Shown: positions 16,691-25,753 of the stretch, in pieces
Layout of the letters: every line of letters begins with the position of its first letter
Position numbering within the stretch: position 1 is the stretch's first letter
Origin: an uncultured Fretibacterium sp.
GTDB taxonomy: Bacteria > Synergistota > Synergistia > Synergistales > Aminobacteriaceae
Direction of reading: 5' to 3'
Length of the DNA stretch: 64,000 nt
Assembly: GCA_937899395.1 (NCBI GenBank)
Contig: CALBPU010000169.1
Location: forward strand, 13,898-77,897
Notes under the pieces: model-generated
Seen by the model: the letters and a program-made list of their open reading frames with translations, nothing else
Database searches by the model: none
What the model was told of the DNA's origin: nothing
Translations under genes and position numbers: made by a program

Positions 16691-17396
16691 GATAAAAATT
16701 TTTGTCGTAGAGTTTTGATTTAGTTTTTATTTCATCGCTCAAAAATTCTCCGACCAAAATTAAAGCAGTCTTATTAATTCCTTTTGAAAGTTCGGGAAGA
16801 GTTGTTAAATTTCCTCTTATAATTTTTTCATCAGGCCATGAAGCCTTATATACTAATGCAGCAGGTGTTTCGGGTGAATAACCTTTTGCAATTAAATTTT
16901 CACAGGCTTTATCAATCATTCCTGCCGATAAAAATAAAACCGTTGAAGGCAATTTATTTTCAGGTGAAGGTGTACGGCCTTCAATTCGTGAAATTATTAA
17001 AGTCTGTGAAACTTCAGGTATCATATATTCAACTTTCAAAGACGCTGCGGCGGCACAAAACGAACTCACTCCAGGAACAATTTCAAAGGGAATATTTTTT
17101 TCGTTCAAGATATTAATCTGTTCACGAATTGCACCGTATATTGAAGGATCTCCAGAATGCAATCTCACTGTCAATAAATTTTTTTCATGGCCGTAAATTA
17201 ATTTTTCGGTTATTTCTTCTAAAGTCATTTTAGAGCTGTCATAAATCTCACAATTTTTATCGGCATAAATTTTTATCAGCTCATAATTAACAAGAGAGCC
17301 TGCATATATAATCATTTCAGCACGCTTTAATAATTCTGCTCCCTTTACCGTTATTAAATCGGCTGCTCCAGCTCCTGCTCCTACAAAATAAATCAT
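16674..17396 (-). CDS. cbiF: Cobalt-precorrin-4 C11-methyltransferase
   Basis: The 240-residue SAM-dependent methylase starts with YFVGAGAGAADLITVKGAEL, the CbiF/CobM form of the uroporphyrin/corrin methyltransferase N-terminus, followed by the GDPSIYGAIREQ and EIVPGVSSFCAAAA motifs. It methylates C11 of the corrin ring precursor. It overlaps hisJ by four bases and cbiG by 17, so translation is coupled across the his-cobalamin junction. Confidence 0.92.
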   Translation of the reverse strand: MIYFVGAGAGAADLITVKGAELLKRAEMIIYAGSLVNYELIKIYADKNCEIYDSSKMTLEEITEKLIYGHEKNLLTVRLHSGDPSIYGAIREQINILNEKNIPFEIVPGVSSFCAAAASLKVEYMIPEVSQTLIISRIEGRTPSPENKLPSTVLFLSAGMIDKACENLIAKGYSPETPAALVYKASWPDEKIIRGNLTTLPELSKGINKTALILVGEFLSDEIKTKSKLYDKNFYHEYRK

Positions 17397-18166
17397 AATT
17401 CAACAATTTTAAGATTTAAGGATTTACAAATTTTTTCGCACTCATCAAATTTATACATAAGATTTTCTTTTTGATGTGCATCACTCGACAATATAACTGA
17501 GCCGTCATGAGCCGAAATATATTCAAGGATTTTTTTAGACGGATAAGGAAAAGTTTTATAACCTCTCGACATTGCACCAGTGTTAATCTCAAATGGCTTT
17601 CCTGTTTTTAACAAGATATTTAATGCTTTTGTGTAGGCTTTTATATAGCGTTCGTTATTCTCGTCAAAGAAATTTTTCATCTCATTGAATTTTGAAACTA
17701 AATCAAAATGACCGATTATATTTGAGTTAGTTTTGTTTACGACATCTGAAACTGTTTCAAAATATTTTTCGCAGAGTTCATAGACATCGTTATGACATTC
17801 TTTTATTCCCTGTTCAAAACATTCGACAGTGTGGTCAATCGCGATAATTTTTTCGCCGCATTTTATGTAATGCACCGAGCCAATTACGTAATCAAAATCT
17901 TCTGTATTGACTTCCGAAAAATAATCTAACTCAATTCCGAGCAAAATTTCAATTTGAGATTTATATTTTTGTTTAAGGCGATTAATTTCGGATTTATATT
18001 TTTCGAGAATTTCATCAGACATTCCGAAGCCTTCAAAATCCATATAAGAATGTCCCGAAAAACCGATTTTTTTCATGCCTCTTGAAATAGCTTCAAGGAC
18101 AATATTTTCGGGAACATCTTTTCCGTCGCAGTAACATGTGTGAATATGGAAGTCCGAATTTATCAT
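17393..18166 (-). CDS. hisJ: Histidinol-phosphatase, PHP family
   Basis: The 257-residue PHP-superfamily phosphatase removes phosphate from L-histidinol phosphate. Metal ligands are visible in [12 protein letters not shown] (4-15), [26 protein letters not shown] and the late SSDAHQKEN. This is the HisJ/HisK type rather than the HAD-type HisB. It overlaps hisIE by four bases. Confidence 0.88.
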   Translation of the reverse strand: MINSDFHIHTCYCDGKDVPENIVLEAISRGMKKIGFSGHSYMDFEGFGMSDEILEKYKSEINRLKQKYKSQIEILLGIELDYFSEVNTEDFDYVIGSVHYIKCGEKIIAIDHTVECFEQGIKECHNDVYELCEKYFETVSDVVNKTNSNIIGHFDLVSKFNEMKNFFDENNERYIKAYTKALNILLKTGKPFEINTGAMSRGYKTFPYPSKKILEYISAHDGSVILSSDAHQKENLMYKFDECEKICKSLNLKIVEL

Positions 18167-18816
18167 GAAGTCATTTTCTCCTGTTTAACTTTTTTATCAA
18201 TTACATGACGAGAAGCTAATTCTTTTATAACGTCTTTAATCTCGATATTCATTTCAGCCATTAACACAAGCATGTGATAAATTAAGTCCGAAATTTCATA
18301 AATCGTTTCTTTTCTGTCATTTTTAGCGGCAATAATGACCTCTGAACTTTCCTCACCGATTTTTTTCAGAATTTTATCAAGGCCCTTTTCAAATAAATAT
18401 GAAGTGTAAGAACCTTCGACTTTTTCAGTTTTACGGCCTTTTATAAGTTCCATTAATCCGCATAAAGTGAATTTTTCGTGTTCATTTTCATCGGGCATTA
18501 CTTCATCAACAAAGCACGAATAATTTCCCAAATGGCACGCAGGCCCGTCAGGTTTAACAAAAATTAATAACGTATCTCTGTCGCAGTCGGTTAAAATTTT
18601 TTTGATTTGCTGATAATTTCCGCTAGTCTCACCTTTTAACCATAATTCTTTTCTCGAACGGCTCCAAAAACATGTTAATTTTTTCTCAAGAGAAATTTTA
18701 AGGCTTTCTTCATTCATGTAAGCAACCATTAAAACGTCTCCGGAATTATCATCAACAACAACGGCAGGAATTAATCCTTCACTATTAAATTTTAATTCGT
18801 TAATTTCAATTTTCAT
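18163..18816 (-). CDS. hisIE: Bifunctional phosphoribosyl-AMP cyclohydrolase / phosphoribosyl-ATP pyrophosphatase
   Basis: The 217-residue protein carries out steps two and three of histidine synthesis. HisI covers about residues 1-115 with [27 protein letters not shown] and the zinc/catalytic stretch [20 protein letters not shown]. HisE covers about 120-210 with [32 protein letters not shown] and [11 protein letters not shown]. It begins two bases after the stop of the Rpn-type nuclease gene and is separated from hisF by two unrelated genes. Confidence 0.94.
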   Translation of the reverse strand: MKIEINELKFNSEGLIPAVVVDDNSGDVLMVAYMNEESLKISLEKKLTCFWSRSRKELWLKGETSGNYQQIKKILTDCDRDTLLIFVKPDGPACHLGNYSCFVDEVMPDENEHEKFTLCGLMELIKGRKTEKVEGSYTSYLFEKGLDKILKKIGEESSEVIIAAKNDRKETIYEISDLIYHMLVLMAEMNIEIKDVIKELASRHVIDKKVKQEKMTS

Positions 18817-18818
18817 TT

Positions 18819-19658
18819 TTACAACCTCATAATATCTGCTATGTCAGACAAAGGATAACCTTCTGCTTTCATTTCCTTTGCAGCTTCCAATTTACCTTCA
18901 CGTATACCTTCACGCATTGCAAAATCAAGCCGTGAATTTTCGTCCCGTATTGCGTCCTGTTCCATTTGATACAGCTTTGTAAGTCTCGGATCGTTTATTG
19001 CAATGCTGTATCTTTGCGCAAAATTTTTCATGCCTTCGGATATTGAGGCCATCATTTCCAGTTCCTCCTCATTTTTATAACCTTTATCAAACATATAAAG
19101 CCACATATAAAAAGCATTACCTTTCACTGACTCAAAAGTTTTATGCTCTCTTCTAAAAATTGGCATTTGTATATGATAAATTTTGAACACGTCCGTTGCT
19201 TCACGCTTAGGTTCTTTATCATAATTCAATCCGACAGTCTGAACCAAATCCATATTATCTTCTCTGACTAAAAAATCCAAAATATTTATAATGCGAATTT
19301 TCGGCATTTCAGAATATTTTTGTCCGCTCTTAAATTCAGATGATAAAATTCTTGCACCGTAAAAGAAATCACAGTTATTCATTTCATCTTTTGCAATCTG
19401 AACTTCAATATCAAAGATTTTGTCAGACTGAGTTTTTACAATTACATCAACTCTGCCGTATTTTGCTCCAATTCCTTCTGCGATTAACGAATATTCGCTT
19501 TTTATGTCAAGTATTTCAATAATCGGTTCTTCGCCGACTTCAGAGAGAATTGCGTTTAATAATTCAAGCATTGCAAGCCGTGAGTCCATGTCCTTGAACA
19601 AACATGAAAACATAACAGCATGTAACGGATTTAATCGTGGTGCGTTATTATTTTCCAT
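18819..19658 (-). CDS. Rpn-family PD-(D/E)XK nuclease (transposase-like)
   Basis: The 279-residue protein begins [15 protein letters not shown] and contains GRVDVIVKT then [10 protein letters not shown], the D-x(n)-ExQ core of the Rpn/PDDEXK_2 family, sometimes annotated as putative transposase. The C-terminal helix has [20 protein letters not shown], a typical tail of this family. Rpn proteins are linked to recombination and recently to phage defence. It sits inside the his cluster, 24 bases after the peptidase and two bases before hisIE. No inverted repeats or target duplications were noticed around it. Confidence 0.8.
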   Translation of the reverse strand: MENNNAPRLNPLHAVMFSCLFKDMDSRLAMLELLNAILSEVGEEPIIEILDIKSEYSLIAEGIGAKYGRVDVIVKTQSDKIFDIEVQIAKDEMNNCDFFYGARILSSEFKSGQKYSEMPKIRIINILDFLVREDNMDLVQTVGLNYDKEPKREATDVFKIYHIQMPIFRREHKTFESVKGNAFYMWLYMFDKGYKNEEELEMMASISEGMKNFAQRYSIAINDPRLTKLYQMEQDAIRDENSRLDFAMREGIREGKLEAAKEMKAEGYPLSDIADIMRL

Positions 19659-19682
19659 TCTTATTTTTCTTCAACTCTTTTG

Positions 19683-20984
19683 TTATGGTTTAATAATTGT
19701 GAATGCTTTTATACAAGCGTTGCTTCCTCCTGATATATTTATTCCATCAGTCCATTTTATTCCATCTCGGGAAAAATAGCTTTCGTGTTCATGAACAACA
19801 GCATTTTCAGAATGTTTATCGCGTTTTGTTTCAACGGGCATTACATTGCGATTGGTTTTGAGAACTACAGAAAAATATTCTCCTTTTTTCATAGCGATTT
19901 CTTTAGGAAGATTTACAGTATAATAGCCTGCAAGTTCCATATTGCCTTTACAAGTTGCAATTAAATTTCCCGATACAGGACTATTCGTAGCTTCATTACC
20001 TAAATCATAAATGAAAATTTCGTAATCTGTATTATTCTTAGCAGCATAAAAAGCTATTTCTTTCAAAAATTCTTTATCGCCTCGAACTTTGAAAATATTT
20101 GCTCCCCATGAATAACTTATTGTTTGACAAAAGCCTAAATCATCATAACCGTAGTGCCGCAGATTAGGATTAAATTTTTCAAGTATAAAGGCTGTTCCGC
20201 CATATAACGGCTGCTCATAAGACATCCAAAAATATCCTTTGTTGCCCCAATCTGTTCCCCAAGAATTTTTGACAAGCCATGCTCCGTTTTTTGAGGGCTT
20301 AGGATTAAAATTATTACGTGAAAAATCATCGTCCCAACCTGCTAAAAGAACTTCATGAGTTGTGCGATTTTTATATTTATCATAAAAATATGTGTAATAC
20401 TTTCCGGCTCGGTGATATTTTTTTATGTCAGAATAATATCCTACCATGATTGCACCGTGTTCAATGATTAATTTCTTTCTGATTTCCGCGTTAATGTCGT
20501 TAGCTCCTATGAATGATAAAAAATAAGCGTTTCTCAATCTTACTGGAATTCTATAATCTTCTGGAGATTTTTTTGCAGCAGATTTAGGGACTTGCTTTAC
20601 TTTTTCCGTGTACTTCATATCTTTTTCCAGAGCAGGGAATGAAAGCCTTGCACATAACGCCGTTGTGGAAAATCTCTCATACCAAAACTTGGGTGTAAAG
20701 TTCTGTTCAGAGTTTGCCCCTGAATATCCGTAACCGTAATAGATTGAGTGTATTTCGGAGAAGTCAGGAATTTTTCCTGCAGCGTCAAGTTTTTGTGTAA
20801 GATAATTTGATTCCATAGCTCCATAAGCTGCAAAAACTCCGCAAACGGCTAAATTACCCTGATCTTTTACGCTTGTAATTCGATCGTAGTCCCTCAAATC
20901 GTAATGCGACGGCAAGGTATTCGCTTCACATACAACAGCAAAAGATGATGCAATAACCAACATTAACGATAAAAATTTTTTCAT
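19683..20984 (-). CDS. Secreted papain-like (C1) peptidase with C-terminal Lectin_like domain
   Basis: A 433-residue exported protein: signal peptide MKKFLSLMLVIASSFAVVCEA, then the C1 domain from LPSHYDLRD. Cys48 lies in KDQGNLAVCGVF, His210 in THEVLLAGWDDD and Asn240 in VKNSWGTDWG. The residue after the catalytic Cys is Gly where papain and the 10.4 kb paralogue have Trp, so activity may be altered. Residues from about 290 form the same beta-rich domain as in the large paralogue (SWGANIFKV, EIAFYAA, GEYFSVVLK). It has no CTERM, so it should be periplasmic or secreted. It lies four bases after hisF. Confidence 0.85.
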   Translation of the reverse strand: MKKFLSLMLVIASSFAVVCEANTLPSHYDLRDYDRITSVKDQGNLAVCGVFAAYGAMESNYLTQKLDAAGKIPDFSEIHSIYYGYGYSGANSEQNFTPKFWYERFSTTALCARLSFPALEKDMKYTEKVKQVPKSAAKKSPEDYRIPVRLRNAYFLSFIGANDINAEIRKKLIIEHGAIMVGYYSDIKKYHRAGKYYTYFYDKYKNRTTHEVLLAGWDDDFSRNNFNPKPSKNGAWLVKNSWGTDWGNKGYFWMSYEQPLYGGTAFILEKFNPNLRHYGYDDLGFCQTISYSWGANIFKVRGDKEFLKEIAFYAAKNNTDYEIFIYDLGNEATNSPVSGNLIATCKGNMELAGYYTVNLPKEIAMKKGEYFSVVLKTNRNVMPVETKRDKHSENAVVHEHESYFSRDGIKWTDGINISGGSNACIKAFTIIKP

Positions 20985-20987
20985 AAA

Positions 20988-21746
20988 TTACAACCTCACT
21001 GGAATATTCTCAGATTTCATTTTTTCTTTGAGGGATTTTATCGAAACTTCTCCGAAATGAAATATCGAAGCCGCTAATCCCGCATCAACTTTCGGCAATG
21101 TCTTGAACAAAGTTATAAAATCTTCAATGCTTCCTGCTCCTCCCGAAGCTATTACGGGAACATTTACAACTTCACAAACAGCTTTTAACATTTCAAGGTC
21201 AAAACCTTTTTTAACTCCGTCAGTGTCGATTGAGTTTAAGACAACTTCACCTGCTCCGTTATCAACACAATTTTTTATCCAGCTTATTGCTTCAATCCCT
21301 GTATCATCACGTCCGCCTCTTGCGAAAATTTTGAATTGCCCGTTCACCCTTTTAACATCTGCTGAAATTACGACACATTGAGAGCCGTATAATTTTGCAG
21401 CTTCAGGAATTAATTTTGGATTTTTAATTGCTCCCGTGTTTACACTGACTTTATCAGCACCACACGTTAAAACCCTCTCAAAATCTTTTACGCTCGAAAT
21501 TCCTCCTCCGACAGTCAAAGGTATAAAAACATTTTTCGCAGTCTCCCTTAAAATCTCCGTGAAAATTTTTCGGCCGTCTGATGAAGCCGTAATGTCATAA
21601 AAAACTAATTCGTCAGCTCCGTTATCACTGTAAAATTTCGCAAGCTCTACGGGTGAATTAACATCGTTCAAATTTTCAAAATTTACTCCTTTTACAACTC
21701 TTCCGTCTCTTACATCTAAACATGGAATAATTCGTTTTGTAATCAT
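20988..21746 (-). CDS. hisF: Imidazole glycerol phosphate synthase cyclase subunit
   Basis: The 252-residue TIM barrel forms imidazole-glycerol phosphate and AICAR with ammonia from HisH. Catalytic Asp is in KRIIPCLDVRDGRVVKG (Asp11) and the second Asp near ISADVKR; ASGGAGSIEDF binds phosphate. Its first base coincides with the last base of hisA. The AICAR it releases feeds the purine pathway encoded at 55-61 kb. Confidence 0.96.
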   Translation of the reverse strand: MITKRIIPCLDVRDGRVVKGVNFENLNDVNSPVELAKFYSDNGADELVFYDITASSDGRKIFTEILRETAKNVFIPLTVGGGISSVKDFERVLTCGADKVSVNTGAIKNPKLIPEAAKLYGSQCVVISADVKRVNGQFKIFARGGRDDTGIEAISWIKNCVDNGAGEVVLNSIDTDGVKKGFDLEMLKAVCEVVNVPVIASGGAGSIEDFITLFKTLPKVDAGLAASIFHFGEVSIKSLKEKMKSENIPVRL

Positions 21747-22459
21747 TATTTCGCTGCCTCTATTGCTTCCTTAATTTTTATTGCTCCAGTGTAATATGCT
21801 TTACCGATTATTGCGCCATATAAATTTAATTTCGCTAATCCTTTAACATCTTCAATCGAACTCACACCGCCCGAAGCGATTATGTTGATTTTGAGTTTAG
21901 CTTTGAGATTTTCATAAAGTGAAAAATTCGTGCCTTTCATCGCTCCGTCCTTTGAAATATCGGTGCATATTATTGTTTTAACTCCGATGTCCTGCATTCG
22001 TTCACAAAAATTCATTGCTTCAAAATTTGAATTTTCCTGCCAGCCTTTTATAGCAACTTTTCCGTCTTTAATATCAACACCGACAGCAATTTTTTCACCG
22101 AAATTTTTAACAGCATCTTCAACAAAATTTTTTTCCGTTACAGCAGCAGTGCCCAAAATTACACGGTCAATTCCCGAACTTATATAACGCTCAATTATTT
22201 TTAAGTCTCTAATTCCTCCTCCGACTTCACATTTTAAGCCTGAAGAATTTTTGATGTTAATAATCGTGTCGAAATTTTTTACAGCTCCGATTTTTGCTCC
22301 TTCAAGGTCAACAATATGCACCCATTCCGAACCTTCAGCCTTAAATTTCAAAGCCGTGTTTACAGGTTCAGCGTCGTAAATTGTCATGTTATTATAATCG
22401 CCTCGTAATAATCTCACGGCCTGACCGTTAAACAAATCTATTGCAGGAAAAATTTTCAT
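21746..22459 (-). CDS. hisA: ProFAR isomerase
   Basis: The 237-residue TIM barrel isomerises ProFAR to PRFAR. The start reads MKIFPAIDLFNGQAVRLLRG with the catalytic Asp at position 8; VGGGIRDLK and CTDISKDGAMKG (second catalytic Asp) follow, and IIASGGVSSIEDV binds phosphate. It overlaps hisH by four bases and hisF by one. Confidence 0.96.
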   Translation of the reverse strand: MKIFPAIDLFNGQAVRLLRGDYNNMTIYDAEPVNTALKFKAEGSEWVHIVDLEGAKIGAVKNFDTIINIKNSSGLKCEVGGGIRDLKIIERYISSGIDRVILGTAAVTEKNFVEDAVKNFGEKIAVGVDIKDGKVAIKGWQENSNFEAMNFCERMQDIGVKTIICTDISKDGAMKGTNFSLYENLKAKLKINIIASGGVSSIEDVKGLAKLNLYGAIIGKAYYTGAIKIKEAIEAAK

Positions 22460-23070
22460 GCTTTAACCTCGCAAAAAGCCTTCAAAATTTTCAAACCTGA
22501 ATTCCCGCTCTTCTCAGGGTGGAACTGAACGCCGTAAATATTTTCGCTCTGAACAGACGCAACTAAATCAGCTCCATAATTTGTTGTTGAAGTTACGAAT
22601 TTTTCATCGCAGAATGCCGAGTACGAATGAACAAAGTAAACATATTCACCGTTATTTGAGTTTGAAAAAATTCCGTTGAGATTTTTTATGTTAAGAGCGT
22701 TCCAACCGATTTGAGGAATTTTTAATTCGGACGGAATAACTTCTTTTATTGCTCTGACCTCTCCGGGAATTAAATTCAGTCCGTCATATTCTCCGAACTC
22801 AAAACTCTTTGTGAATAATAACTGCATTCCTACACATATTCCCAAAATCGGTTTCCCGTTTTTAGCTTCGTTAATTAAAGGTTCGGCCATGCCTGATGAA
22901 AATAATTTTTCCGCAGCATCTCCGAAAGCTCCGACACCGGGTAAAATAATTCTGTCGAAATTTTTAAGCTCATCGGGATTTGAGATTATTTTGACTTCAT
23001 GGCCGATAGCGTTAAAAGAACTTGAAAGCGAAAATAAATTTCCTACACCGTAATCAATAATTGCAATCAT
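22456..23070 (-). CDS. hisH: Imidazole glycerol phosphate synthase glutaminase subunit
   Basis: The 204-residue class I glutaminase supplies ammonia to HisF. MIAIIDYGVGNLFSL opens it, the nucleophile Cys is in KPILGICVGMQLLF, and the His-Glu pair is in VQFHPEKSG. It is the first gene of the cluster, with AAGGA before the ATG. Genes hisG, hisZ, hisD, hisB and hisC are not in the window. Confidence 0.95.
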   Translation of the reverse strand: MIAIIDYGVGNLFSLSSSFNAIGHEVKIISNPDELKNFDRIILPGVGAFGDAAEKLFSSGMAEPLINEAKNGKPILGICVGMQLLFTKSFEFGEYDGLNLIPGEVRAIKEVIPSELKIPQIGWNALNIKNLNGIFSNSNNGEYVYFVHSYSAFCDEKFVTSTTNYGADLVASVQSENIYGVQFHPEKSGNSGLKILKAFCEVKA

Positions 23071-23107
23071 TAAAATTAAATCCTTATAAAAAAATTTTTT
23101 TTGCTAT

Positions 23108-23113
23108 TATAAT
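23108..23113 (+). promoter_or_regulatory. -10 box upstream of the AlaX gene
   Basis: TATAAT about 36 bases before the inferred TTG start; the -35 position reads TTATAA. The 67-base gap also has to hold the divergent hisH promoter. Confidence 0.4.
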
Positions 23114-23149
23114 TCATTAAAAATTTTTTTTGACGGAGTGAAATTTGAA

Positions 23150-24337
23150 TTGACACGAAAACTTTATTACGAAAATTTATATGCACGTGAATTTGACGCT
23201 GAAGTTATAAATCAGATTGAAAAAGACGGAAAATTTTATGTAACTTTGAATCAGACTTTATTTTATCCGAGTGGCGGCGGTCAGCCTTATGATACAGGAT
23301 TTATTGATGATGTCGAAGTTATTGAAGTGTTTGAAGAGGGCGAAAATATAATTCATGTCCTTAAAAATAAACTTGAGAATAAAAATGTTCATGGTGTTTT
23401 GAATTGGGACAGAAGATTTGAGTTAATGCAGCAGCATTTAGGAGAACATATTTTCGCTGGAATGCTTTACAATCTTCACGGGCTTCATACTGCACGAATG
23501 AGGATTGAAGGTGAAAATGTTTCGATAGACCTTGATGAAGGTGCTGACGAAAAAATAATCTTTGAAGCTGAAGCCGCTGCTAACGAAATCGTATGGAAAA
23601 ATATTCCCGTTGAAATTTCATATCCTGACATTGACGAAATTAAAATCCGTGCAAGAAAACAGCCTCCTCAAAATGCCGTGTTACCGATTAGAATCGTAAA
23701 AATCGAAGGAGCTGATTATGTTCCATGCTGCGGAGTTCATGTTGCTTCAACAGGTGAAGTAGGTTTGATAAAAATTACTTCATTTGAAAATCATAAAGGC
23801 GGAAAAAGAATTTATTTGAGAAGCGGAAGGGCTGCTTACAGATGGATTAAAGCGATTAATGATGAGTTGAGAAAAGCTGAAACTGAATTAGTTTGCGGTT
23901 ATGAAGGAATTAACGAAAAAGTTTTGAACTTGAAATCTCAAATTCATGACTTAAAAATTAACAACGAAAAAATTGTCGAGAGATTTCTCAAGCCTGTTGC
24001 TGAAAATTTAATTGAAAATGCACAAAATAAAATCGTCAGGCATGTTATGAAAAATTCCAACCAAGACGAAATTAAACATCTCTTCAAACTCATCACCGAA
24101 AAAGATCACGAAGTTGTAGCGTTGCTTGCATGTGAAAATTCGGACGGAATATTTTTCATGACAGGAACAAACAGAGATAACAAAAGTGTTGATGTAAGAC
24201 CCGCGTTTAAGAAGGCGATTGAGATTTTAGAAGGTAAAGGCGGAGGAAGTGCATTCAGCGCTCAAGGCTGGGGAAAAAATTTTGAAAAGTTAAATGAAGC
24301 TCTTGATGAAGCGGAAAAAATTTTGAAATCCCTATGA
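23150..24337 (+). CDS. Alanyl-tRNA editing protein, AlaX-L type with DHHA1 domain
   Basis: This free-standing relative of the AlaRS editing half hydrolyses mischarged (Ser or Gly) tRNA-Ala. Numbering from the GTG at 23138: second-half beta barrel with FYPSGGGQPYDTG (43-54), zinc ligands His100 and His104 in QQHLGEH, then CCGVH (197-201). A helical linker leads to a DHHA1 domain ending in KGGGSAFSAQGWG. The usual HTAQH is HLGEH here. The start is taken as TTG at 23150, since the upstream GTG overlaps the GGAG ribosome binding site. It is followed 15 bases later by the FlhB-like gene. Confidence 0.85.
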   Translation: MTRKLYYENLYAREFDAEVINQIEKDGKFYVTLNQTLFYPSGGGQPYDTGFIDDVEVIEVFEEGENIIHVLKNKLENKNVHGVLNWDRRFELMQQHLGEHIFAGMLYNLHGLHTARMRIEGENVSIDLDEGADEKIIFEAEAAANEIVWKNIPVEISYPDIDEIKIRARKQPPQNAVLPIRIVKIEGADYVPCCGVHVASTGEVGLIKITSFENHKGGKRIYLRSGRAAYRWIKAINDELRKAETELVCGYEGINEKVLNLKSQIHDLKINNEKIVERFLKPVAENLIENAQNKIVRHVMKNSNQDEIKHLFKLITEKDHEVVALLACENSDGIFFMTGTNRDNKSVDVRPAFKKAIEILEGKGGGSAFSAQGWGKNFEKLNEALDEAEKILKSL

Positions 24338-24352
24338 TAAAATTCAATTATT

Positions 24353-24634
24353 ATGGCTGAAGAACAAAAACGTGAAAAGGCTGTTGCCGTTAAATATGAC
24401 AGTAAACAAATGGCCGCTCCTACAGTTGTTGCTAAGGGAGAGGGATTTATAGCACGAAAAATTATTGAGCGTGCCGCAGAAGCTGATGTTCCCATTGTAG
24501 AAGATGCAGCGTTAGTTTCTGCGTTAATATCTTTGGAACTAGGCGAGGAAATTCCTGCTGAATTATACGAAGTTGTCGCGAGGGTTTTAGCGTGGGTTTA
24601 TAAACTTGATAAAGAAGAAGGGGCTAAACGGTAA
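24353..24634 (+). CDS. FlhB C-terminal-like protein (FhlB/YlqH type)
   Basis: A 93-residue soluble protein matching the cytoplasmic export-switch domain of FlhB: KAVAVKYDSKQMAAPTVVAKGEGFIARKI is spread over residues 9-37, then EDAALVSALISLELGEEIP. Full FlhB has NPTH at its autocleavage site; here the equivalent reads AAPTV, so self-cleavage is not expected. Such stand-alone homologues can support the flagellar export gate in other bacteria. It is next to yraN, as ylqH is in related gene neighbourhoods. Confidence 0.8.
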   Translation: MAEEQKREKAVAVKYDSKQMAAPTVVAKGEGFIARKIIERAAEADVPIVEDAALVSALISLELGEEIPAELYEVVARVLAWVYKLDKEEGAKR

Positions 24635-24637
24635 TTT

Positions 24638-25033
24638 ATGACTGCTGCTCAGGAGCTTGGGAAATATTCAGAGGATAGAGCCGCTGAATATTTGTTGTCA
24701 ATCGGTTGGAAAATTATCGCTCGAAACGTAAAAAATTTTTACGGTGAACTTGATATTGTTTCAATCGACACAAAAATTAATCCTCAAGAGTTAGTCATTG
24801 TTGAAGTCAGAAGCAGGACTATCGGTAAAATTCAATCGCCTTTAGATTCAATAGGTTCACGAAAATTAAATTCCCTCGTAAAATCTTCAAGGGAATTTAT
24901 CAATGAAATTGAATGGGAAAATTTTTGGCGAATTGATGTTATAGGAATTACCATGAAAAACAAAAACGATCTTAAAGATTGGGAACTCACTCACATAAAA
25001 GATATTACATCAGGATTGAATATTCTTTCCTAA
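24638..25033 (+). CDS. yraN: YraN/UPF0102 family protein
   Basis: The 131-residue protein has the Holliday-junction-resolvase-like fold: GKYSEDRAAEYLLSIGWKI, NFYGELDIVSID and LVIVEVRSRT give the E-x(n)-D-x(n)-ExK-like nuclease core (Arg in the last place of EVR). The family is presumed to act on DNA, but its role is not established. It begins three bases after the FlhB-like gene and its end overlaps the converging cobJ gene by 24 bases. Confidence 0.88.
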   Translation: MTAAQELGKYSEDRAAEYLLSIGWKIIARNVKNFYGELDIVSIDTKINPQELVIVEVRSRTIGKIQSPLDSIGSRKLNSLVKSSREFINEIEWENFWRIDVIGITMKNKNDLKDWELTHIKDITSGLNILS

Positions 25034-25753
25034 ATCATATCCTCGAGCCGTAATCATTTTTCCGTCATAAACATAGCTTTGAGAATTTCCGATTATGACC
25101 GTACAGAGCATATCAATTTTTTCGCAGTCCTTAATTTTTTCGAGCGTCATAATTTCAAATTCTTCACCGTCTCTTCCGATGTTTCTGACATATCCGCAAT
25201 TTGTTTTCGGTGATTTATATTTGAGCAAAGTTTCGCAGGCTTTTTTGAAATTTAAGGGTCTGTGATTGCTTGCAGGATTATAAATGCAAATTACAAAATC
25301 TCCCTCGCAGGCAGCCTTCAATCTTTTGTCAATTATTTCCCAATCCGTCATCAAATCGCTCAAACTTATGACAACATAATCATTCATTAACGGTGCGCCT
25401 AAAATAGAAGCCGCTGAATTTGCAGCAGTAACTCCAGGGATAATTTTTATTTCTTGATTTGAATCTTTTGCAACTTCAAGCATTAAACCGGCCATTCCAT
25501 ATACGCCCGAATCACCGCTAGAAATTAAAGCAACAGTTTTATTATGTTCCTTCGCAAATTTTAATGCCTGTTCACACCTTTCAAGCTCCTGTCTCATTCC
25601 GTTTGTAATGAAAACTTTATCAGGAAAATAATCTTTAACGAGGTCAACATATTTTTTATAGCCGACAATAACATCGCAGCTCTTCAAAATTTCAAAGGCT
25701 TCGGAGGTCATTCCGTCAATTTTCCCCGAGCCTGTTCCTACTACATAGATCAT
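25010..25753 (-). CDS. cobJ: Precorrin-3B C17-methyltransferase
   Basis: The 247-residue SAM-dependent enzyme contracts the corrin ring and methylates C17 (CbiH in the anaerobic route, which fits the nearby cbiG). Motifs: VVGTGSGKIDGMTSEAFEIL, ISSGDSGVYGMAGLMLE, IIPGVTAANSAASILGAPL and CIYNPASNHRP. It lies about 8 kb from cbiF-cbiG, so the cobalamin genes are scattered. Its start overlaps the trmFO stop by four bases. Confidence 0.92.
   Translation of the reverse strand: MIYVVGTGSGKIDGMTSEAFEILKSCDVIVGYKKYVDLVKDYFPDKVFITNGMRQELERCEQALKFAKEHNKTVALISSGDSGVYGMAGLMLEVAKDSNQEIKIIPGVTAANSAASILGAPLMNDYVVISLSDLMTDWEIIDKRLKAACEGDFVICIYNPASNHRPLNFKKACETLLKYKSPKTNCGYVRNIGRDGEEFEIMTLEKIKDCEKIDMLCTVIIGNSQSYVYDGKMITARGYDLGKNIQS

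Noticed and set aside
15737..17396. Cobalamin riboswitch for the cbi genes
   Set aside because: The genes lie at the end of the his cluster with overlapping starts; no leader and no B12-box sequence was seen.
24353..24634. Complete FlhB
   Set aside because: Only the cytoplasmic domain is encoded; there are no transmembrane helices and no NPTH site.
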